DNA of 64,000 nt, taken from the NCBI GenBank assembly GCA_964057225.1, contig OZ059895.1:11098001-11162000 (forward strand). Reading direction: 5' to 3'. Below are positions 1-13,454 of the stretch, piece by piece. Every line of letters starts with the position of its first letter. The stretch's first letter is position 1. The notes under the pieces were generated by a model, which saw only the letters and a list, made by a program, of their open reading frames with translations, made no database searches and had not been told where the DNA came from. Origin of the DNA: Auanema rhodensis. Its lineage: Eukaryota > Nematoda > Chromadorea > Rhabditida > Rhabditidae. A program made the translations under genes and the position numbers.

Positions 1-2909
1 CATTTGTTACGGACGAGATAAAATTGAAAATCAGCTGCATGGCGTACTTTTAACGTGGTATAGTTGTAAGCGAAAATATCTGGTATTCAATGATTTACAT
101 ACTTATCCTCGTTATAGTTTTTTTCCAATTTTATGTTAGTTATGTAATTTTCGACGTTCCATCTGGATCCCTCGATGATAACAATTCTTATAAGCTCCAA
201 ATACAATAAATTAAAAAAGGTTTCACAGTTGTATAGTGTTTAAACAATGTTTGTTTCGACAGGGAATAGATACAAACAGTAAAGTTAAAATGAAGGTTCA
301 TTAACTACTGGTTTATAACTGTAATATAGAAATAAGATTGAAGACATTTTTCTGCCGGGGGTTGCGCTATCTAAGTAAAACTACTTGACAATCGGAAACA
401 TTTGTTACAGAGGAGATAAAATTGAAAATCAGCTGCATGGCGTACTTTGAACGTGGTATAGTTGAAAGCGAAAATATCTGATATTCAATGATTTACATAC
501 TTATCCTCGTTATGGTATTTTTCCAATTTCATGTTAGTTATGTAATTTTCCACGTTCCATCTGGATCCCTCGATGATATCAAATTTTATGTGCTCCAAAT
601 GCAAAAAATTAAAAAAGGTTTCACAGTTGTATAGTGTTTTAACAATGTTTGTTTCGATAGGAAATAGATAGAAACAGTAAAGTTGAGATAAAGGTTCATT
701 AATTACTGGTTTATAACTGTAATGAAGAAATAAGATTAAAGATAATTTGCTGCCTCCGGTTGAGCTATCTAAGTAAATCTACTTGAAAAGTGAAAACATT
801 TGTTACGGAAGAGATAAAATTGAAAATCAGCTGCATGGCGTACTTTTAACGTGGTATAGTTGTAAGCGAAAATATCTGATATTCAATGATTTACATACTT
901 ATCCTCGTTATGGTATTTTTCCAATTTCATGTTAGTTATGTAACTTTCCACGTTCCATCTGGTTCCCTCGATGATATCAAAGCTTATGTGCTCCAAATAC
1001 AATAAATCAAAAAAGGGTTTCACAGTTGTATAGTGTTTAAACAATGTTTGTTTCGATAGGAAATAGATAAAAACAGTAAAGTTAAGATGAAGGTTCATTA
1101 ACTACTGGTTTATGACTGTAATATAGAAATAAGATTGAAGATAATTTGCTGCCTCCGGTTGAGCTATCTAAGTAAATCTACTTGAAAAGTGAAAACATTT
1201 GTTACGGACGAGATAAATATGAAAATCAGCTGCATGGCGTACTTTTAACGTGGTATAGTTGTAAGCGAAAATATCTGGTATTCAATGATTTACATACTTA
1301 TCCTCGTTATAGTTTTTTTCCAATTTTATGTTAGTTATGTAATTTTCCACGTTCCATCTGGATCCCTCGATGATATCAAATTTTATGTGCTCCAAATGCA
1401 AAAAATTAAAAAAGGTTTTACAGTTGTTCAGTGTTTAAACAATGTTTGTTTCGATAGGAAATAGATAAAAACAGTAAAGTTAAGATGAAGGTTCATTAAC
1501 TACTGGTTTATGACTGTAATATAGAAATAAGATTGAAGATAATTTGCTGCCTCCGGTTGAGCTATCTAAGTAAATCTACTTGAAAAGTGAAAACATTTGT
1601 TACGGAAGAGATAAAATTGAAAATCAGCTGCATGTCGTACTTTCAACAAGGTATAGTTGAAAGCGAAAATATCTGATTTTCAATGATTTACATACTTATC
1701 CTCGTTATAGTTTTTTTCCAATTTCATGTTAGTTATGTAACTTTCCACGTTCCATCTGGTTCCCTCGATGATATCAAAGGTTATGTGCTCCAAATACAAT
1801 AAATCAAAAAAGGGTTTCACAGTTGTATAGTGTTTAAACAATGTTTGTTTCGATAGGAAATAGATAAAAACAGTAAAGTTAAGATGAAGGTTCATTAACT
1901 ACTGATTTATGACTGTAATATAGAAATAAGATTGAAGATAATTTGCTGCCTCCGGTTGAACTATCTAAGTAAATCTACTTGAAAAGTGAAAACATTTGTT
2001 ACGGAAGAGATAAAATTGAAAATCAGCTGCATGGCGTACTTTTAACGTGGTATAGTTGTAAGCGAAAATATCTGGTATTCAATGATTTACATACTTATCC
2101 TCGTTATAGTTTTCTTCCAATTTTATGTTAGTTATGTAATTTTCCACGTTCCATCTGGATCCCTCGATGATATCAAATTTTATGTGCTCCAAATGCAAAA
2201 AATTAAAAAAGGTTTTACAGTTGTTCAGTGTTTAAACAATGTTTGTTTTGATAAGAAATAGATAGAAACAGTAAAGTTGAGAGAAAAGTTCATTTACTGC
2301 TGGTTTATAACTGTAAAATAAAAAAAAAATTGAAGATACTTTGCTGCCTTGGGTTGAGCTATTTAAGGAAAACTACTTGAAAATTGAAAACATTTGTTAC
2401 GGAAGAGATAAAATTGAAAATCAGCTGCATGGCGTACTTTTAACGTGGTATAGTTGTAAGCGAAAATATCTGGTATTCAATGATTTACATACTTATCCTC
2501 GTTATAGTTTGTTTTTTTTCCAATTTCCTTTTAGTTATGTAACTTTCGACGTTCCATCTGGATCCCTCGATGATATCAAATTTTATGTGCTCCAAATGCA
2601 AAAAATTAAAAAAGGTTTCACAGTTGTATAGTGTTTAAACAATGTTTGTTTTGATAGGAAATAGATAAAAACAGTAAAGTTAAGATGAAGGTTCATTAAC
2701 TACTGGTTTATGACTGTAATATAGAAATAAGATTGAAGATAATTTGCTGCCTCCGGTTGAGCTATCTAAGTAACACTATTTAAAAAGTGAAAACATTTTC
2801 TACAGAAGAGATAAAATTGAAAATCAGCTGCATGGCGTACTTTGAACGTGGTATAGTTGTAAGCGAAAATATCTGATATTCAATAATTTACATACTTATC
2901 ATCGTTATA
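1..2909. repeat. Mixed-variant satellite segment with 797-bp dimer pattern
   Basis: About seven monomers of several variant classes, with scattered private differences such as GGACGAGAT at the first base line and again near 1,204. Units around 850-1,446 and 1,647-2,243 match each other at an offset of 797 bp, a two-monomer period. The match breaks near 1,447/2,244, where one copy reads TTTCGATAGG and the other TTTTGATAAG. No gene or other element was seen in this stretch. Confidence 0.8.
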
Positions 2910-5697
2910 CTTTTTTTCAATTTCATGTTAGTTATGTAATTTTCCACGTTCTATCTGGTGCCCTCGATGATATCAAATCTTATGTGCTCCAAATACAATA
3001 AATTAAAAAAGGTTTCACAGTTGTATAGTGTTTTAACAATGTTTGTTTCGATAGGAAATAGATAGAAACAGTAAAGTTGAGATAAAGGTTCATTAACTAC
3101 TGGTTTATAACTGTAATGAAAAAATAAGATTAAAGATAATTTGCTGCCTTGGGTTGAGCTATCTAAGTAAAACTACTTAAAAAGTGAAAACATTTGTTAC
3201 GGAAGAGATAAAATTGAAAATCAGCTGCATGGCGTACTTTGAACGTGGTATAGTTGTAAGCGAAAATATCTGGTATTCAATGATTTACATACTTATCCTC
3301 GTTATAGTTTTTTTCCAATTTTATGTTAGTTATGTAATTTTCCACGTTCCATCTGGATCCCTCGATGATATCAAATTTTATGTGCTCCAAATGCAAAAAA
3401 TTAAAGAAGGTTTTACAGTTGTTCAGTGTTTAAACAATGTTTGTTTTGATAAGAAATAGATAGAAACAGTAAAGTTGAGAGAAAAGTTCATTTACTGCTG
3501 GTTTATAACTGTAAAATAAAAAAAAGATTGAAGATACTTTGCTGCCTTGGGTTGAGCTATTTAAGGAAAACTACTTGAAAATTGAAAACATTTGTTACGG
3601 AAGAGATAAAATTGAAAATCAGCTGCATGGCGTACTTTTAACGTGGTATAGTTGTAAGCGAAAATATCTGGTATTCAATGATTTACATACTTATCCTCGT
3701 TATAGTTTTTTTTCCAATTTCCTTTTAGTTATGTAATTTTTGACGTTCCATCTGGATCCCTCGATGATAGCAATTCTTATAAGCTCCAAATACAATAAAT
3801 TAAAAAAGGTTTCACAGTTGTATAGTGTTTAAACAATGTTTGTTTCGATAGGGAATAGATACAAACAGTTAAGTTAAAATGAAGGTTCATTAACAACTGG
3901 TTTATAAATGTAATATAGAAATAAGATTGAAGATAATTTTCTGCCGGGGGTTGCGCTATCTAAGTAAAACTACTTGACAATCGGAAACATTCTCTACAGA
4001 AGAGATAAAATTGAAAATCAGCTGCATGGCGTACTTTGAACGTGGTATAGTTGTAAGCGAAAATATCTGATATTCAATGATTTACATACTTATCATCGTT
4101 ATAGTTTTTTTTCAATTTTATGTTAGTTATGTAATTTTCCACGTTGCATCTGGTTCCCTCGATGATATCAAATCTTATGTGCTCCAAATACAATAAATTG
4201 AAAAAGGTTTCACAGTTGTATAGTGTTTAAACAATGTTTGTTTCGATAGGGAATAGATACAAACAGTAAAGTTAAAATGAAGGTTCATTAACTACTGGTT
4301 TATAACTGTAATATAGAAATAAGATTGAAGACATTTTTCTGCCGGGGGTTGCGCTATCTAAGTAAAACTACTTGACAATCGGAAACATTTGTTACAGAAG
4401 AGATAAAATTGAAAATCAGCTGCATGGCGTACTTTGAACGTGGTATAGTTGAAAGCGAAAATATCTGATATTCAATGATTTACATACTTATCCTCGTTAT
4501 GGTATTTTTCCAATTTCATGTTAGTTATGTAACTTTCCACGTGCCATTTGGTTCCCTCGATGATATCAAAGCTTATGTGCTCCAAATACAATAAATCAAA
4601 AAAGGGTTTCACAGTAGTATAGTGTTTAAACAATGTTTGTTTCGATAGGAAATAGATAGAAACAGTAAAGTTAAGATGAAGGTTTATTAACTACTGATTT
4701 ATGACTGTAATATAGAAATAAGATTGAAGATAATTTGCTGCCTCCGGTTGAGCTATCTAAGTAAATCTACTTGAAAAGTGAAAACATTTGTTACGGAAGA
4801 GATAAAATTGAAAATCAGCTGCATGTCGTACTTTCAACGTGGTATAGTTGTAAGCGAAAATATCTGGTATTCAATGATTTACATACTTATCCTCGTTATA
4901 GTTTTTTTCCAATTTTATGTTAGTTATGTAATTTTCCACGTTCCATCTGGATCCCTCGATGATATCAAATTTTATGTGCTCCAAATGCAAAAAATTAAAG
5001 AAGGTTTTACAGTTGTTCAGTGTTTAAACAATGTTTGTTTTGATAAGAAATAGATAGAAACAGTAAAGTTGAGAGAAAAGTTCATTTACTGCTGGTTTAT
5101 AACTGTAAAATAAAAAAAAGATTGAAGATACTTTGCTGCCTTGGGTTGAGCTATTTAAGGAAAACTACTTGAAAATTGAAAACATTTGTTACGGAAGAGA
5201 TAAAATTGAAAATCAGCTGCATGGCGTACTTTTAACGTGGTATAGTTGTAAGCGAAAATATCTGGTATTCAATGATTTACATACTTATCCTCGTTATAGT
5301 TTTTTTTCCAATTTCCTTTTAGTTATGTAATTTTTGACGTTCCATCTGGATCCCTCGATGATAGCAATTCTTATAAGCTCCAAATACAATAAATTAAAAA
5401 GGTTTCACAGTTGTATAGTGTTTAAACAATGTTTGTTTCGATAGGGAATAGATACAAACAGTTAAGTTAAAATGAAGGTTCATTAACAACTGGTTTATAA
5501 CTGTAATATAGAAATAAGATTGAAGATAATTTTCTGCCGGGGGTTGCGCTATCTAAGTAAAACTACTTGACAATCGGAAACATTCTCTACAGAAGAGATA
5601 AAATTGAAAATCAGCTGCATGGCGTACTTTGAACGTGGTATAGTTGTAAGCGAAAATATCTGATATTCAATGATTTACATACTTATCATCGTTATAG
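2910..5697. repeat. 7-mer higher-order repeat, copy 1 (2,788 bp)
   Basis: Seven monomers of different classes in a fixed order, repeated with an offset of 2,788 bp in the next segment. The match includes rare shared bases such as TTTATAAATG near 3,901 and 6,688, the CATTCTCTACAG variant, and the CGTGCCATTTGG variant near 4,550 and 7,328. Before about 2,920 the two copies still look related but carry several differences, so the left edge is approximate. The monomers around 4,721-5,966 also match 12,290-13,535, nineteen monomers away. Confidence 0.85.
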
Positions 5698-8275
5698 TTT
5701 TTTTTCAATTTCATGTTAGTTATGTAATTTTCCACGTTCTATCTGGTGCCCTCGATGATATCAAATCTTATGTGCTCCAAATACAATAAATTAAAAAAGG
5801 TTTCACAGTTGTATAGTGTTTTAACAATGTTTGTTTCGATAGGAAATAGATAGAAACAGTAAAGTTGAGATAAAGGTTCATTAACTACTGGTTTATAACT
5901 GTAATGAAAAAATAAGATTAAAGATAATTTGCTGCCTTGGGTTGAGCTATCTAAGTAAAACTACTTAAAAAGTGAAAACATTTGTTACGGAAGAGATAAA
6001 ATTGAAAATCAGCTGCATGGCGTACTTTGAACGTGGTATAGTTGTAAGCGAAAATATCTGGTATTCAATGATTTACATACTTATCCTCGTTATAGTTTTT
6101 TTCCAATTTTATGTTAGTTATGTAATTTTCCACGTTCCATCTGGATCCCTCGATGATATCAAATTTTATGTGCTCCAAATGCAAAAAATTAAAGAAGGTT
6201 TTACAGTTGTTCAGTGTTTAAACAATGTTTGTTTTGATAAGAAATAGATAGAAACAGTAAAGTTGAGAGAAAAGTTCATTTACTGCTGGTTTATAACTGT
6301 AAAATAAAAAAAAGATTGAAGATACTTTGCTGCCTTGGGTTGAGCTATTTAAGGAAAACTACTTGAAAATTGAAAACATTTGTTACGGAAGAGATAAAAT
6401 TGAAAATCAGCTGCATGGCGTACTTTTAACGTGGTATAGTTGTAAGCGAAAATATCTGGTATTCAATGATTTACATACTTATCCTCGTTATAGTTTTTTT
6501 TCCAATTTCCTTTTAGTTATGTAATTTTTGACGTTCCATCTGGATCCCTCGATGATAGCAATTCTTATAAGCTCCAAATACAATAAATTAAAAAAGGTTT
6601 CACAGTTGTATAGTGTTTAAACAATGTTTGTTTCGATAGGGAATAGATACAAACAGTTAAGTTAAAATGAAGGTTCATTAACAACTGGTTTATAAATGTA
6701 ATATAGAAATAAGATTGAAGATAATTTTCTGCCGGGGGTTGCGCTATCTAAGTAAAACTACTTGACAATCGGAAACATTCTCTACAGAAGAGATAAAATT
6801 GAAAATCAGCTGCATGGCGTACTTTGAACGTGGTATAGTTGTAAGCGAAAATATCTGATATTCAATGATTTACATACTTATCATCGTTATAGTTTTTTTT
6901 CAATTTTATGTTAGTTATGTAATTTTCCACGTTGCATCTGGTTCCCTCGATGATATCAAATCTTATGTGCTCCAAATACAATAAATTGAAAAAGGTTTCA
7001 CAGTTGTATAGTGTTTAAACAATGTTTGTTTCGATAGGGAATAGATACAAACAGTAAAGTTAAAATGAAGGTTCATTAACTACTGGTTTATAACTGTAAT
7101 ATAGAAATAAGATTGAAGACATTTTTCTGCCGGGGGTTGCGCTATCTAAGTAAAACTACTTGACAATCGGAAACATTTGTTACAGAAGAGATAAAATTGA
7201 AAATCAGCTGCATGGCGTACTTTGAACGTGGTATAGTTGAAAGCGAAAATATCTGATATTCAATGATTTACATACTTATCCTCGTTATGGTATTTTTCCA
7301 ATTTCATGTTAGTTATGTAACTTTCCACGTGCCATTTGGTTCCCTCGATGATATCAAAGCTTATGTGCTCCAAATACAATAAATCAAAAAAGGGTTTCAC
7401 AGTAGTATAGTGTTTAAACAATGTTTGTTTCGATAGGAAATAGATAGAAACAGTAAAGTTAAGATGAAGGTTTATTAACTACTGATTTATGACTGTAATA
7501 TAGAAATAAGATTGAAGATAATTTGCTGCCTCCGGTTGAGCTATCTAAGTAAATCTACTTGAAAAGTGAAAACATTTGTTACGGAAGAGATAAAATTGAA
7601 AATCAGCTGCATGTCGTACTTTCAACGTGGTATAGTTGTAAGCGAAAATATCTGGTATTCAATGATTTACATACTTATCCTCGTTATAGTTTTTTTCCAA
7701 TTTTATGTTAGTTATGTAATTTTCCACGTTCCATCTGGATCCCTCGATGATATCAAATTTTATGTGCTCCAAATGCAAAAAATTAAAGAAGGTTTTACAG
7801 TTGTTCAGTGTTTAAACAATGTTTGTTTTGATAAGAAATAGATAGAAACAGTAAAGTTGAGAGAAAAGTTCATTTACTGCTGGTTTATAACTGTAAAATA
7901 AAAAAAAGATTGAAGATACTTTGCTGCCTTGGGTTGAGCTATTTAAGGAAAACTACTTGAAAATTGAAAACATTTGTTACGGAAGAGATAAAATTGAAAA
8001 TCAGCTGCATGGCGTACTTTTAACGTGGTATAGTTGTAAGCGAAAATATCTGGTATTCAATGATTTACATACTTATCCTCGTTATAGTTTTTTTTCCAAT
8101 TTCCTTTTAGTTATGTAATTTTTGACGTTCCATCTGGATCCCTCGATGATAGCAATTCTTATAAGCTCCAAATACAATAAATTAAAAAGGTTTCACAGTT
8201 GTATAGTGTTTAAACAATGTTTGTTTCGATAGGGAATAGATACAAACAGTTAAGTTAAAATGAAGGTTCATTAAC
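5698..8275. repeat. 7-mer higher-order repeat, copy 2 (incomplete)
   Basis: Matches copy 1 at an offset of 2,788 bp until about 8,275, where the sequence switches to the type that begins copy A of the next block. Copy 2 therefore ends about 0.2 kb short of a full heptamer. The last unit is a hybrid, described at 7,964. Within this segment the monomers from 7,566 onward also match 12,347 onward, twelve monomers away. No gene was seen. Confidence 0.85.
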
Positions 8276-8361
8276 TACTGGTTTATAACTGTAATGAAAA
8301 AATAAGATTAAAGATAATTTGCTGCCTTGGGTTGAGCTATCTAAGTAAAACTACTTAATAA
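7964..8361. repeat. Hybrid monomer marking in-phase loss of one unit
   Basis: The left part (through 8,262) matches the unit ending near 13,043; the right part (from 8,276) matches the unit from 13,455 on. These sources are adjacent monomers near 13.0-13.5 kb, so this copy lacks exactly one ~398-bp unit relative to that region (offset changes from 4,781 to 5,179). The switch lies in the shared 13-bp tract 8,263-8,275, so the product keeps monomer phase and length. Unequal crossover or equivalent homologous exchange is the likely cause. It could instead be a one-unit gain in the other copy. Confidence 0.8.
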
Positions 8362-11300
8362 GTGAAAACATTTGTTACGGAAGAGATAAAATTGAAAATC
8401 AGCTGCATGGCGTACTTTGAACGTGGTATAGTTGTAAGCGAAAATATCTGATATTCAATGATTTACATACTTATCCTCGTTATAGTATTTTTCCAATTTT
8501 ATGTTAGTTATGTAATTTTCCACGTTGCATCTGGTTTCCTCGATGATATCAAATCTTATGTGCTCCAAATACAATAAATTGAAAAAGGTTTCACAGTTGT
8601 ATAGTGTTTGAACAATGTTTGTTTTGATAGGAAATAAATAGAAACAGTAAAGTTAAAATGAAGGTTCATTAACTACTGGTTTATAACTGTAATATAGGAA
8701 TAAGATTGAAAATTATTTTCTGCCTTGGGTTGAGCTACCTAAGTAAAACTACTTGAAAATCGGAAACATTTGTTACAGAAGAGATAAAATTGAAAATCAG
8801 CTGCATGGCGTACTTTCAACGTGGTATAGTTGTAAGCGCAAATATCTGATATTCAATGATTAACATACTTATCCTCGTTATAGTTTTTTTTCCAATTTCA
8901 TGTTAGTTATGTAATTTTCCACGTTCCATCTGGTTCCCTCGATGATATCAAATCTTATGTGCTCCAAATACAATAAATTAAAAAAGGTTTCACAGTTGTA
9001 TAGTGTTTTAACAATGTTTGTTTCGATAGGAAATAGATAGAAACAGTAAAGTTGAGATAAAGGTTCATTAATTACTGGTTTATAACTGTAATATAGAAAT
9101 AAGATTAAAGATAATTTGCTGCCTTGGGTTGAGCTATCTAAGTAAAACTACTTAAAAAGTGAAAACATTTGTTACGGAAGAGATAAAATTGAAAATCAGC
9201 TGCATTGCGTACTTTCAACGTGGTATACTTGTAAGCGAAAATATCTGATATTCAATGATTTACATACTCATCCTTGTTATAGTATTTTTCCAATTTCATG
9301 TTAGTTATGTAATTTTCCACGTTCCATCTGGTTCCCTCGATGATATCAAATCTTATGTGCTCCAAATACAATAAATTAAAAAAGGTTTCACAGTTGTATA
9401 GTGTTTTAACAATGTTTGTTTCGATAGGAAATAGATAGAAACAGTAAAGTTGAGATAAAGGTTCATTAATTACTGGTTTATAACTGTAATATAGAAATAA
9501 GATTAAAGATAATTTGCTGCCTTGGGTTGAGCTATCTAAGTAAAACTACTTAAAAAGTGAAAACATTTGTTACGGAAGAGATAAAATTGAAAATCAGCTG
9601 CATGGCGTACTTTCAACGTGGTATACTTGTAAGCGAAAATATCTGATATTCAATGATTTACATACTCATCCTTGTTATAGTATTTTTCCAATTTCATGTT
9701 AGTTATGTAACTTTCCACGTGCCATCTGGTTCCCTCGATGATATCAAATTTTATGTGATCCAAATACAATAAATCAAAAAAGGGTTTCACAGTTGTATAG
9801 TGTTTAAACAATGTTTGTTTCGATAGGAAATAGATAAAAACAGTAAAGTTAAGATGAAGGTTCATTAACTACTGGTCTATGACTGTAATATAGAAATAAG
9901 ATTGAAGATAATTTGCTGCCTCCGGTTGAGCTATCTAAGTAAATCTACTTGAAAAGTGAAAACATTTGTTATGGAAGAGATAAAATTGAAAATCAGCTGC
10001 ATTGCGTACTTTCAACGTGGTATACTTGTGAGCGAAAATATCTGGTATTCAATGATTTACATACTTATCCTCGTTATAGTTTTTTTTCCAATTTCCTTTT
10101 AGTTATGTAATTTTCGACGTTCCATCTGGATCCTTCGATGATAGCAAAGCTTATGTGCGCCAAATACAATAAATCAAAAAAGGGTTTCACAGTAGTATAG
10201 TGTTTAAACAATGTTTGTTTCGATAGGAAATAGATAGAAACAGTAAAGTTAAGATGAAGGTTTATTAACTACTGATTTATGACTGTAATATAGAAATAAG
10301 ATTGAAGATAATTTGCTGCCTCCGGTTGAGCTATCTAAGTAAATCTACTTAAAAAGTGAAAACATTTGTTACGGAAGAGATAAAATTGAAAATCAGCTGC
10401 ATGGCGTACTTTCAACGTGGTATACTTGTAAGCGAAAATATCTGATATTCAATGATTTACATACTCATCCTCGTTATAGTATTTTTCCAATTTCATGTTA
10501 GTTATGTAACTTTCCACGTGCCATCTGGTTCCCTCGATGATATCAAATTTTATGTGATCCAAATACAATAAATCAAAAAAGGGTTTCACAGTTGTATAGT
10601 GTTTAAACAATGTTTGTTTCGATAGGAAATAGATAAAAACAGTAAAGTTAAGATGAAGGTTCATTAACTACTGGTCTATGACTGTAATATAGAAATAAGA
10701 TTGAAGATAATTTGCTGCCTCCGGTTGAGCTATCTAAGTAAATCTACTTGAAAAGTGAAAACATTTGTTACGGAAGAGATAAAATTGAAAATCAGCTGCA
10801 TGGCGTACTTTTAACGTGGTATAGTTGTAAGCGAAAATATCTGGTATTCAATGATTTACATACTTATCCTCGTTATAGTTTTTTCCAATTTCATGTTAGT
10901 TATGTAATTTTCCACGTTCCATCTGGATCCCTCGATGATATCAAATTTTATGTGCTCCAAATGCAAAAAATTAAAAAAGGTTTTACAGTTGTTCAGTGTT
11001 TAAACAATGTTTGTTTCGATAGGGAATAGATACAAACAGTAAAGTTAAAATGAAGGTTCATTAACTACTGGTCTATGACTGTAATATAGAAATAAGATTG
11101 AAGATAATTTGCTGCCTTGGGTTGAGCTATCTAAGTAAATCTACTTGAAAAGTGAAAACATTTGTTACGGAAGAGATAAAATTGAAAATCAGCTGCATGG
11201 CGTACGTTTAACGTGGTATAGTTGTAAGCGAAAATATCTGGTATTCAATGATTTACATACTTATCCTCGTTTGAGTTTTTTTTCCAATTTCCTTTTAGTT

Positions 11301-12419
11301 ATGTAATTTTCGACGTTCCATCTGGATCCCTCGATGATAGCAAAGCTTATGTGCTCCAAATACAATAAATTAAAAAAGGTTTCATAGTTGTATAGTGTTT
11401 AAACAATGTTTGTTTCGATAGGGAATAGATACAAACAGTAAAGTTAAAATGAAGGTTCATTAACTACTGGTTTATAACTGTAATATAGAAATAAGATTGA
11501 AGATAATTTTCTGCCGGGGGTCGCGCTATCTAAGTAAAACTACTTGACGATCGGAAACATTTGTTACAGAAGAGATAAAATTGGAAATCAGCTGCATGGC
11601 GTACTTTGAACGTGGTATAGTTGTAAGCAAAAATATCTGATATTCAATGATTTACATACTTATCATCGTAATAGTTTTTTTTCAATTTCATGTAAGTTAT
11701 GTAATTTTCCACGTTCTATCTGGTGCCCTCGATGATATCAAATCTTATGTGCTCCAAATACAATAAATTAAAAAAGGTTTCACAGTTGTATAGTGTTTTA
11801 ACAATGTTTGTTTCGATAGGAAATAGATAGAAACAGTAAAGTTGAGATAAAGGTTCATTAATTACTGGTTTATAACTGTAATGAAAAAATAAGATTAAAG
11901 ATAATTTGCTGCCTTGGGTCGAGCTATCTAAGTAAAACTACTTAAAAAGTGAAAACATTTGTTACGGAAGAGATAAAATTGAAAATCAGCTGCATGGCGT
12001 ACTTTGAACGTGGTATAGTTGTAAGCGAAAATATCTGATATTCAATGATTTACATACTTATCCTCGTTATAGTATTTTTCCAATTTTATGTTAGTTATGT
12101 AATTTTCCACGTTGCATCTGGTTCCCTCGATGATATCAAATCTTATGTGCCTCAAATACAATAAATTAAAAAAGGTTTCACAGTTGTATAGTGTTTAAAC
12201 AATGTTTGTTTTGATAGGAAACAGATAGAAACAGTAAAGTTAAGATGAAGGTTCATTAACTACTGGTTTATGACTGTAATATAGGAATAAGATTGAAGAT
12301 AATTTGCTGCCTCCGGTTGAGCTATCTAAGTAAATCTACTTGAAAAGTGAAAACATTTGTTACGGAAGAGATAAAATTGAAAATCAGCTGCATGTCGTAC
12401 TTTCAACGTGGTATAGTTG
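8276..12419. repeat. Long higher-order block, copy A (~10.4 monomers)
   Basis: Matches 13,455-17,598 (copy B) at an offset of 5,179 bp, thirteen monomers, with only scattered single-base differences, for example CTCGTTTGAG at about 11,267 where B reads CTCGTTATAG. Characteristic units carry TTTGAACAATG with AAATAAATAG (near 8,610), GATTAACATAC (near 8,860), CTGCATTGCG, GGTATACTTG and ACTCATCC. The match to copy B ends at 12,420, where TTGTAAGCG meets TTGAAAGCG. No gene was seen. Confidence 0.85.
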
Positions 12420-13454
12420 TAAGCGAAAATATCTGGTATTCAATGATTTACATACTTATCCTCGTTATAGTTTTTTTCCAATTTTATGTTAGTTATGTAA
12501 TTTTCCACGTTCCATCTGGATCCCTCGATGATATCAAATTTTATGTGCTCCAAATGCAAAAAATTAAAGAAGGTTTTACAGTTGTTCAGTGTTTAAACAA
12601 TGTTTGTTTTGATAAGAAATAGATAGAAACAGTAAAGTTGAGAGAAAAGTTCATTTACTGCTGGTTTATAACTGTAAAATAAAAAAAAGATTGAAGATAC
12701 TTTGCTGCCTTGGGTTGAGCTATTTAAGGAAAACTACTTGAAAATTGAAAACATTTGTTACGGAAGAGATAAAATTGAAAATCAGCTGCATGGCGTACTT
12801 TTAACGTGGTATAGTTGTAAGCGAAAATATCTGGTATTCAATGATTTACATACTTATCCTCGTTATAGTTTTTTTTTCAATTTCCTTTTAGTTATGTAAT
12901 TTTTGACGTTCCATCTGGATCCCTCGATGATAGCAATTCTTATAAGCTCCAAATACAATAAATTAAAAAGGTTTCACAGTTGTATAGTGTTTAAACAATG
13001 TTTGTTTCGATAGGGAATAGATACAAACAGTTAAGTTAAAATGAAGGTTCATTAACAACTGGTTTATAACTGTAATATAGAAATAAGATTGAAGATAATT
13101 TTCTGCCGGGGGTTGCGCTATCTAAGTAAAACTACTTGACAATCGGAAACATTCTCTACAGAAGAGATAAAATTGAAAATCAGCTGCATGGCGTACTTTG
13201 AACGTGGTATAGTTGTAAGCGAAAATATCTGATATTCAATGATTTACATACTTATCATCGTTATAGTTTTTTTTCAATTTCATGTTAGTTATGTAATTTT
13301 CCACGTTCTATCTGGTGCCCTCGATGATATCAAATCTTATGTGCTCCAAATACAATAAATTAAAAAAGGTTTCACAGTTGTATAGTGTTTTAACAATGTT
13401 TGTTTCGATAGGAAATAGATAGAAACAGTAAAGTTGAGATAAAGGTTCATTAAC
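12420..13454. repeat. Bridging monomers between copies A and B, 7-mer type
   Basis: These units continue the order of the earlier 7-mer block: they match 4,851-5,886 and, in part, 7,639-8,262. They include the CATTCTCTACAG variant near 13,150 and a shortened A run (TTAAAAAGG) shared with 5,395 and 8,182. The monomer around 13,044-13,441 is the one missing from copy A. No gene was seen. Confidence 0.75.

Noticed and set aside
883-1098. Minus-strand open frame of 71 codons beginning with ATG (MNLHLNF...), recurring near 1,680, 9,650, 10,449, 14,829, 15,628, 19,212, 20,011, 31,074, 37,375, 45,343 and 52,116
   Set aside because: It is open only in one variant class, about twelve of some 161 monomers, and is broken in the rest. 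It recurs because the monomer is copied, not because the frame is kept. No recognisable domain, and no sign of codon-level constraint.
3184-3459. Plus-strand frames of 65-96 codons starting MLPWVELF, MKTFVTEE, MKTFITEE or MKSENICYG, repeated many times
   Set aside because: They begin with GTG or TTG rather than ATG, are closed by stops in most monomers, and differ in length when the T tract or A run changes by one base. They are chance frames in satellite DNA.
10078-10092. T runs that might be transcription terminators
   Set aside because: They lack an adjoining GC-rich stem, occur in every monomer with variable length, and there is no gene upstream.
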